Below, one piece after another: positions 32,227 to 37,009 of a DNA stretch of 37,009 nucleotides. The notes beneath the pieces are model-generated. The model did not search any database, was not told the origin of the DNA, and saw only the letters and a list, made by a program, of their open reading frames with translations. This DNA is from Candidatus Bathyarchaeota archaeon. GTDB taxonomy: Archaea; Thermoproteota; Bathyarchaeia; Bathyarchaeales; Bathycorpusculaceae. The translations under genes were made by a program, and so were the position numbers. The DNA lies in assembly GCA_029907545.1 (NCBI GenBank), contig JARYLR010000013.1:1-37009 (forward strand), read 5' to 3'. The first letter of the stretch is position 1, and each line of letters opens with the position of its first letter.

Positions 32227-33185
32227 GGATGCTCATAACCGGCGGCGCCGGCTTCATTGGAAGTTACCTGTGTGAGAAATACACGAAAGAAGGACACACC
32301 GTGCTTTGCTTAGACAATTTTCTAAGCGGCAACCTACTTAATGTGAGACATCTTCTTCGTTACCGGAACTATAAGCTCATAAAAGGAGACATCCGAGACT
32401 ACAACCTTCTGGAAAGAATCATCCACGAAGTTGACGTAGTTTTCCACTTAGCAGCACAAATCCACGTTGATAGATCTCATGTCGAACCTAAACTGACTTA
32501 TGAAGTAAACGTCATGGGAACTCAAAACATTTTGGAAGCCGCAAGAATATATGACGTGAAGAAAGTGATACATGCTTCTACTAGCGAGGTCTACGGTTCA
32601 GCCCAGTACGTGCCTATCGACGAGAAACATCCTCTAGACGCACCTCACCCCTATGGAGCAAGCAAGATCGCTGCAGACAGAATGTGCTTTGCATATGTCC
32701 AAACATACGGAATGGACGTTTCCATCCCCAGATTCTTCAACATTTTCGGTCCCCGCCAAAGAGACATAGGCTACGGTGGCGTGATTTCAATATTTACAAG
32801 GCGAGTTCTAAATGATATACCCCCCGTGATCTATGGAGATGGAAAGCAGACCAGAGATTACACGTACATAGAGGACGCGGTTCGAGCCTTCGACCTTGTT
32901 CTAAACCATGAATCAAGACTTGCCCCCACGAACATTGGCACAGGCAAAGAAGTAAGCATTCTTGATCTTGCCAACATGATTATTGAGATCTGCGGCAAAA
33001 AAGACAAGATCCAGCCAGTTCATGTCGACCAAAGGATGGGTGAAGTCAAACAGCTCATTGCAGACGCCACAAGAGCGGAGAAAATTCTCAAATGGAAACC
33101 CAAGTATAACCTGAGAGAGGGGCTTAAGCAGTTCATTCAATGGTACAAGAACTACGGCCAAGAGGAAAGAATAAAACTTGAATAA
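32223..33185 (+). CDS. NAD-dependent sugar epimerase/dehydratase
   Basis: This 320-residue extended SDR has the NAD motif ITGGAGFIGSYL (5-16), LDNFLSGN, FHLAAQIHVDRSHVEP, ASTSEVYGSA with the active Ser/Thr, YGASKIAADR with catalytic Tyr and Lys, and NIFGPRQRDIGYGGVI for substrate binding. The sequence sits between UDP-glucose 4-epimerase and NDP-hexose 4,6-dehydratase groups. It would change the configuration or oxidation at C4 of a nucleotide sugar. Its 3' end overlaps the E1 alpha start by eight bases. With the DegT aminotransferase downstream a 4-keto sugar intermediate is plausible. Confidence 0.88.
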   Translation: MRMLITGGAGFIGSYLCEKYTKEGHTVLCLDNFLSGNLLNVRHLLRYRNYKLIKGDIRDYNLLERIIHEVDVVFHLAAQIHVDRSHVEPKLTYEVNVMGTQNILEAARIYDVKKVIHASTSEVYGSAQYVPIDEKHPLDAPHPYGASKIAADRMCFAYVQTYGMDVSIPRFFNIFGPRQRDIGYGGVISIFTRRVLNDIPPVIYGDGKQTRDYTYIEDAVRAFDLVLNHESRLAPTNIGTGKEVSILDLANMIIEICGKKDKIQPVHVDQRMGEVKQLIADATRAEKILKWKPKYNLREGLKQFIQWYKNYGQEERIKLE

Positions 33186-34179
33186 GAAAGAACAGAAACC
33201 GCTTTCGCTCGACCTGCCCAGAGAACTTTTACGCAAAATGTACACCACGATGGTGACTATACGGATATTTGAGGAAAGAGTTGCCTCGCTTATCGCCCCA
33301 AAAAAGGAAATCACAACACCATGCCACCTCTACATTGGGCAGGAATCCGTTGCCACAGGAGTCTGTATGGCGCTGAAAAAAGAGGACTACGTCTACAGCA
33401 CGCACCGATCCCACGGGCACTACATTGCCAAAGGGGGAGACCTAAAGCGGCTTATGGCGGAACTCTACTGCAAAAAAACAGGCTGCTCCAGAGGCAAAGG
33501 AGGCTCAATGCACATAGCCGCACCGGAGATCGGTTTGCCTGGGAGCTCTGCAATTGTCGGGGGAACCATACCGATCTCGGTTGGCACTGCCCTAGCGTTT
33601 TCCATCCAGAGTAGAGATAATGTGTCTGTTGCCTTCTTCGGCGATGGAGCAGCCCACGAAGGAGTCTTCTACGAATCCTTGAACTTTGCATCTTTGAAAA
33701 AACTTCCTGTGGTTTTTGTCTGCGAAAACAACCTCTACTGCACACATCTTCCAATAACCTCATGTCTAGCAGACCCAGAGATCTACAAGAAGGCTCAAAT
33801 CTTCCACATGCCGGGAGTCAGAATCGATGGAAATGACGTGGTAAAAGTCTACAAGACCACGCGCAAAGCAGTGGAGGACGCACGCAGGGGCAAGGGACCA
33901 ACCCTGATAGAGTGCTTAACTTACAGGTGGCTTGGACATGTTGGACCGTCTGATGATCTAGACAAGGGGTTGAGAAGCAAAGAAGAATTGGACTGCTGGG
34001 TGAAAAAGTGCCCTATTAGGAGAATGAAAAAGACGCTTTTGAAACATGGGATTATCACGGAAAATGAGATAGACAAGATTGAAACGAAGATCAGAGCTGA
34101 AGTGGAAGAAGCAGTTGCCTTCGCAAGAAGCAGCCCTTACCCAGACGAAAGTGACCTTCTCTACGGCATATTTAGTTAG
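33178..34179 (+). CDS. TPP-dependent dehydrogenase E1 component, alpha subunit (acetoin/pyruvate type)
   Basis: The protein has 333 residues. It contains YIGQESVATGV, STHRSHGHYIAKG (HRSHGH 76-81), SRGKGGSMHI, and the thiamine diphosphate motif GDGAAHEGVFYESLN...CENN (GDG 155-157, NN 184-185). These match the E1 alpha of acetoin and pyruvate dehydrogenases, which decarboxylate a 2-keto acid and pass the two-carbon unit on. The start is TTG 33178, overlapping the upstream gene. E1 beta follows after a methyltransferase gene. No E2, E3 or lipoylation gene is nearby, and all flanking genes modify sugars, so the acceptor is probably not lipoamide. Confidence 0.9.
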   Translation: MNKKEQKPLSLDLPRELLRKMYTTMVTIRIFEERVASLIAPKKEITTPCHLYIGQESVATGVCMALKKEDYVYSTHRSHGHYIAKGGDLKRLMAELYCKKTGCSRGKGGSMHIAAPEIGLPGSSAIVGGTIPISVGTALAFSIQSRDNVSVAFFGDGAAHEGVFYESLNFASLKKLPVVFVCENNLYCTHLPITSCLADPEIYKKAQIFHMPGVRIDGNDVVKVYKTTRKAVEDARRGKGPTLIECLTYRWLGHVGPSDDLDKGLRSKEELDCWVKKCPIRRMKKTLLKHGIITENEIDKIETKIRAEVEEAVAFARSSPYPDESDLLYGIFS

Positions 34180-34190
34180 GTCGGTGATGT

Positions 34191-34868
34191 TTGAACCATC
34201 TAGTCGTACTCTACCATCGGGCGCGGTCGCTTCTTAGTTCTCTGCTAGGCACGAGATTCAACGAACTAGTCTGGAGATTTCGCCACATCTACCGAAGAGG
34301 CTGGGCGGAAGGATTAACCACTTCAGCCTCACATCCTCATCGAAAACTGCTTGCGGAAAAAATTGCCTTCCATGCGCCTTTCACAGATGTTCTGGAGATA
34401 GGCTGCGCAACAGGACCTAACCTTTACGTGCTGGCGAGAAAATTTCCAAACGCCCGATACGTCGGCATTGACATAAACCCGAATGCCATAAAACATGGAA
34501 AAATGTTCTTCGAGAGAGAAAAAATACGTAATGTGTCGCTTTTAACTAGGAAAGCTGATGCGTTAAGATTTCCAGACAAAAGCTTCGATATAGTCTTCAC
34601 TGACGCGGTGTTAATGTATATTGGTCCGGATAAAATCATGCGGGTGACAGAAGAAATCCAGAGAGTTGCTAGAAAAGCGATAGTATTGGTTGAGCATCAT
34701 TCTGAGGAAGAAAGCCCTATAGGAGTGAATAGGGGAAAGTGGTGGCTAAGAAACTACGTGAAGCTGTTTCAGCCATACACCAGAGAAGCACAATGCACTA
34801 AAATAACCTCTGACGTATGGGGTGGAAACTGGAGCCAGTTTGGGTATATCATTGAAATGGAAAAGTGA
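34191..34868 (+). CDS. SAM-dependent methyltransferase
   Basis: The protein has 225 residues. The class I methyltransferase fold is shown by motif I VLEIGCATGPNLYVLA, the acidic loop YVGIDINPNAI, motif II ADALRFPDKSFDIVFTDAVLMYI and the following helix. There is a basic N-terminal extension of about 55 residues (RARSLLSSLLGTRFNELVWRFRH) that may bind a membrane or partner. The TTG start at 34191 has GGTGATG close upstream. It lies between the two E1 subunit genes, and its stop overlaps the E1 beta start (GTGA), so all three are translated together. It could methylate a sugar or the branch added by E1. Confidence 0.82.
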   Translation: MNHLVVLYHRARSLLSSLLGTRFNELVWRFRHIYRRGWAEGLTTSASHPHRKLLAEKIAFHAPFTDVLEIGCATGPNLYVLARKFPNARYVGIDINPNAIKHGKMFFEREKIRNVSLLTRKADALRFPDKSFDIVFTDAVLMYIGPDKIMRVTEEIQRVARKAIVLVEHHSEEESPIGVNRGKWWLRNYVKLFQPYTREAQCTKITSDVWGGNWSQFGYIIEMEK

Positions 34869-35860
34869 AAAATATGCGCACCATAAGCTTTGCCAAAGCC
34901 ATCAACGAAGCACTACACCAGATAATAGCCACAGATAAGCAGGCATTTCTGATCGGGCAAGGAATCACAAGCCCATGGTATGTTGGAACCACAACAGTCG
35001 GCTTAATCGGCAGATTTGGCCCAAAAAGAGTCATCGACACGCCAACATCAGAAAACTGCATTACAGGCGTAGCTCTAGGTGCAGCGCTTGCAGGAATGCA
35101 TCCTATCATATGTTTTCCTAGAATGGATTTTATGTACCTCGCCATGGATCAGCTTGCAAACCACATGGCCAACTGGTGCTACATGTTCGGCGGACAGCTT
35201 AACGTACCTATGGTTGTCTGGGCAATAATTAACCGAGGCGGAGAACAAGCAGCCCAGCATTCTCAAGCTTTACAAGCAGTTTTTAGCCATATCCCAGGAG
35301 TCAAAGTTGTCATGCCAAGCACGCCTTACGATGCTAAGGGACTGCTGATTGCAAGCGTGCAGGACGGCAACCCTGTTGTTTATATTGATGATCGTTGGCT
35401 ATATGAAAAAGAGGGCCATGTCCCAGAGGAACACTATTCCGTTCCTATCGGAAAAGGCGTTGTGAGAAGAGAAGGCAAAGACATAACGGTGGTTGCCACC
35501 TCCTACCTGGTGCACGAAGCGCTAAAAGCAGCCGATAATCTTTCCAACGTAGGTATAGATGTGGAAATTGTTGATCTGCTTTCAGTTAAGCCATTAGACG
35601 AGAAGCTTCTGTTTAAGTCAGTTGAAAAAACAAACAGATTAGTGGTTGTAGACGGCGGCTGGATACACTTTGGATTAGCTGCCGAGATTGCTGCACGCGT
35701 CTCGGAAACATGTCTTTTCAAACTGCTTAAAGCGCCCGTCATGCGGGTGGCGTTACCGAATGCTCCAGCCCCAGCCAGCTCTGCTCTAGAAAAGGTTTAT
35801 TATCCGAATGCTGGGAGCATAGTTTCAGCTGTCAAAAAAAGTTTGGAGAAGCGAAATTGA
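34865..35860 (+). CDS. TPP-dependent dehydrogenase E1 component, beta subunit
   Basis: The protein has 331 residues. It aligns by eye with E1 beta of pyruvate/acetoin dehydrogenases: ISFAKAINEALHQ, RVIDTPTSENCITGVALGAALAG (E63 is the glutamate that activates thiamine), ANWCYMFGGQLNVPMVV, EQAAQHSQALQAVFSHIPG and PSTPYDAKGLL, then the C-terminal transketolase domain (ITVVATSYLVHEAL, VDLLSVKPLDEK). The usual FLIGED near residue 30 is FLIGQG. The GTG start at 34865 overlaps the methyltransferase stop; ATG 34874 is possible. Its own stop overlaps the DegT start. It pairs with the E1 alpha at 33178. Confidence 0.9.
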   Translation: MKNMRTISFAKAINEALHQIIATDKQAFLIGQGITSPWYVGTTTVGLIGRFGPKRVIDTPTSENCITGVALGAALAGMHPIICFPRMDFMYLAMDQLANHMANWCYMFGGQLNVPMVVWAIINRGGEQAAQHSQALQAVFSHIPGVKVVMPSTPYDAKGLLIASVQDGNPVVYIDDRWLYEKEGHVPEEHYSVPIGKGVVRREGKDITVVATSYLVHEALKAADNLSNVGIDVEIVDLLSVKPLDEKLLFKSVEKTNRLVVVDGGWIHFGLAAEIAARVSETCLFKLLKAPVMRVALPNAPAPASSALEKVYYPNAGSIVSAVKKSLEKRN

Positions 35861-36969
35861 AGTATAAGGTTCCGTTTGTGAATTACCCTGAGCACTACAG
35901 GCGAATCTGGAATGAAGTGATAAGTGCTATCTCAAACGCGTTGTCCAAGGGAGATCTGATTCTCCGTGATGATGTCAAGCAGTTCGAGCGAAACATGGCT
36001 GACTTTATAGGAGTTAAACATGCAATTGGACTTAACAGCGGCACAGACGCCCTTTACATATCGCTTAAAGCTGTAGGAATAGAAGCGGGAGACGAAGTAA
36101 TCACGGTCGCCCACACTTTTGTAGCAACAATCGCCACTATCGTCCAATGCGGGGCCAAGCCTATACTGGTTGACATAGGCGAAGACATGAACATGAATGT
36201 AGACGAAGTGGAAAGCAAGATTAACACTAAGACTAAGGCAATAATTCCTGTAGATTTAAATGGACGTCTATGCAACATGGAAAAACTGATGAAAATCGCT
36301 AAAAAACATGACGTACTCATCATAGAGGATTCGGCTCAGGCTTTAGGAGCAATGTTTGACGGAAAAAAAGCAGGCGCCTTCGGACTAACCGGATGTTTTA
36401 GCTTTTATCCCGCAAAAATTCTTGGAGCAGCTGGAGACGCAGGATTGCTGACGACAGATGATGACAAGATCGCGGAAAAAGTATATCTCCTAAGAGATCA
36501 TGGCGTTCAAAGATCCACAGGTGAAACGCTCTTCTACGGAATCAACAGTCGGCTTGACAACGTTCAGGCTGCAATACTGAACGTAAAATTTAGATATCTA
36601 AATAAATGGATAGAACGCCGGCGAAAGCTGGCACAGCTCTACCACCGACGCTTGTCAAACATACCTGATCTCAAACTTCCGCCGCCTCCAAGCAATAACG
36701 GTCATTTCTACGATGTCTACCAGAACTACGTGATAAGATCCAAGAAGCGCGATCAACTGGTCACTCACCTCAGAGAATCCGGTGTGGAGGTTTTGATTTC
36801 TTGGCCAAAACCTCTCCAACATCACAAGGCTCTTGGTCTAAGCAGATTTCACCTACCTACGACAGAGCAGGTTTCAAATGAAGTTCTCTCGTTACCCATG
36901 TACCCCGAATTAAGAGAAGAAGATGTGAACTACGTGGCAGACGTAATCCAAGATTTCTACGACAGATAA
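35857..36969 (+). CDS. DegT/DnrJ/EryC1-family sugar aminotransferase
   Basis: The protein has 370 residues. This PLP enzyme transfers an amino group from glutamate to a keto sugar nucleotide. Motifs are LNSGTDALYISLKAVGI, VAHTFVATIATI, IIEDSAQALGA and CFSFYPAKILGAAGDAG with the PLP lysine K187. RLDNVQAAIL and YQNYVIRS follow, with the family's normal end YPELREEDVNYVADVI. The region VDLNGR replaces the common VHLYGQ. The TTG start at 35857 overlaps the E1 beta stop as TTGA. It is the last gene in the window; the operon may go on beyond 37009. Confidence 0.9.
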   Translation: MKYKVPFVNYPEHYRRIWNEVISAISNALSKGDLILRDDVKQFERNMADFIGVKHAIGLNSGTDALYISLKAVGIEAGDEVITVAHTFVATIATIVQCGAKPILVDIGEDMNMNVDEVESKINTKTKAIIPVDLNGRLCNMEKLMKIAKKHDVLIIEDSAQALGAMFDGKKAGAFGLTGCFSFYPAKILGAAGDAGLLTTDDDKIAEKVYLLRDHGVQRSTGETLFYGINSRLDNVQAAILNVKFRYLNKWIERRRKLAQLYHRRLSNIPDLKLPPPPSNNGHFYDVYQNYVIRSKKRDQLVTHLRESGVEVLISWPKPLQHHKALGLSRFHLPTTEQVSNEVLSLPMYPELREEDVNYVADVIQDFYDR

Positions 36970-37009
36970 AAGCAGCTCATAGAGGAAAAACCTGAAAATG
37001 AGAAAAGAA

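Noticed and set aside
33178-35860. Ordinary pyruvate dehydrogenase operon
   Set aside because: No E2 or E3 gene is present, a methyltransferase gene separates the subunits, and all neighbours are sugar-modifying genes.
1-37009. CRISPR array, insertion sequence or prophage
   Set aside because: I saw no regularly spaced repeats, no transposase or integrase motifs, no terminal inverted repeats and no phage structural genes.

Overview
The window looks like a chromosome segment of an archaeon with about 45-50% G+C. The signs are archaeal-type PGK, archaeal-type phosphoglycerate mutase (ApgM), endonuclease Q, GH57 and GT-B glucan enzymes, a tungsten-type aldehyde:ferredoxin oxidoreductase, TATA boxes 25-30 bp ahead of several start codons (leaderless style), many TTG/GTG starts, and a tRNA interrupted by two introns with bulge-helix-bulge splice motifs. 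The intron at tRNA position 29/30 points to Thermoproteota in the wide sense. An uncultivated lineage such as Bathyarchaeia is my best guess, but it is inference only.

Layout. 1-2.7 kb: tRNA-Arg(CCG) on the minus strand, diverging from an M3 oligopeptidase, then a small unknown protein. 2.9-7.1 kb: GcvH with a CoA-disulfide-reductase-like flavoprotein, then type I GAPDH and PGK. 7.1-13 kb: an alpha-glucan locus with three glycogen-synthase-like GT-B proteins (one reduced to its N-terminal domain), a GH57 amylase, a winged-helix protein and a degenerate nuclease-fold protein. 13-16.6 kb, minus strand: a NapH-like Fe-S membrane protein, a small helical protein, endonuclease Q and a DedA protein. 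16.7-19.5 kb: a polyferredoxin, an AOR-family enzyme and a small protein made of four 18-residue repeats with one Cys each. 19.6-24 kb: a four-helix membrane protein, then KBL and SDR-type threonine dehydrogenase separated by two decayed genes. 24-26.5 kb: an AcoX/NAD-kinase-like protein converging on ApgM. 27-37 kb: a surface-sugar locus with ATP-grasp, HAD, DUF354, a hexapeptide acyltransferase, a truncated nucleotide-sugar dehydrogenase, GT4, an SDR epimerase, TPP-dependent E1 alpha and beta with a methyltransferase between them, and a DegT aminotransferase.

How the parts fit. GAPDH, PGK and ApgM cover the middle of glycolysis/gluconeogenesis, and the glucan locus would store or mobilise glucose. 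TDH and KBL convert threonine to glycine and acetyl-CoA, and GcvH could carry glycine carbon onward. The AOR pair would oxidise aldehydes to reduced ferredoxin. The 31-37 kb run is the most unusual part: an acetoin/pyruvate-dehydrogenase-type E1 pair without E2 or E3 is translationally coupled to sugar-modifying genes. It may add a two-carbon acyl-derived unit to a nucleotide sugar or related intermediate.
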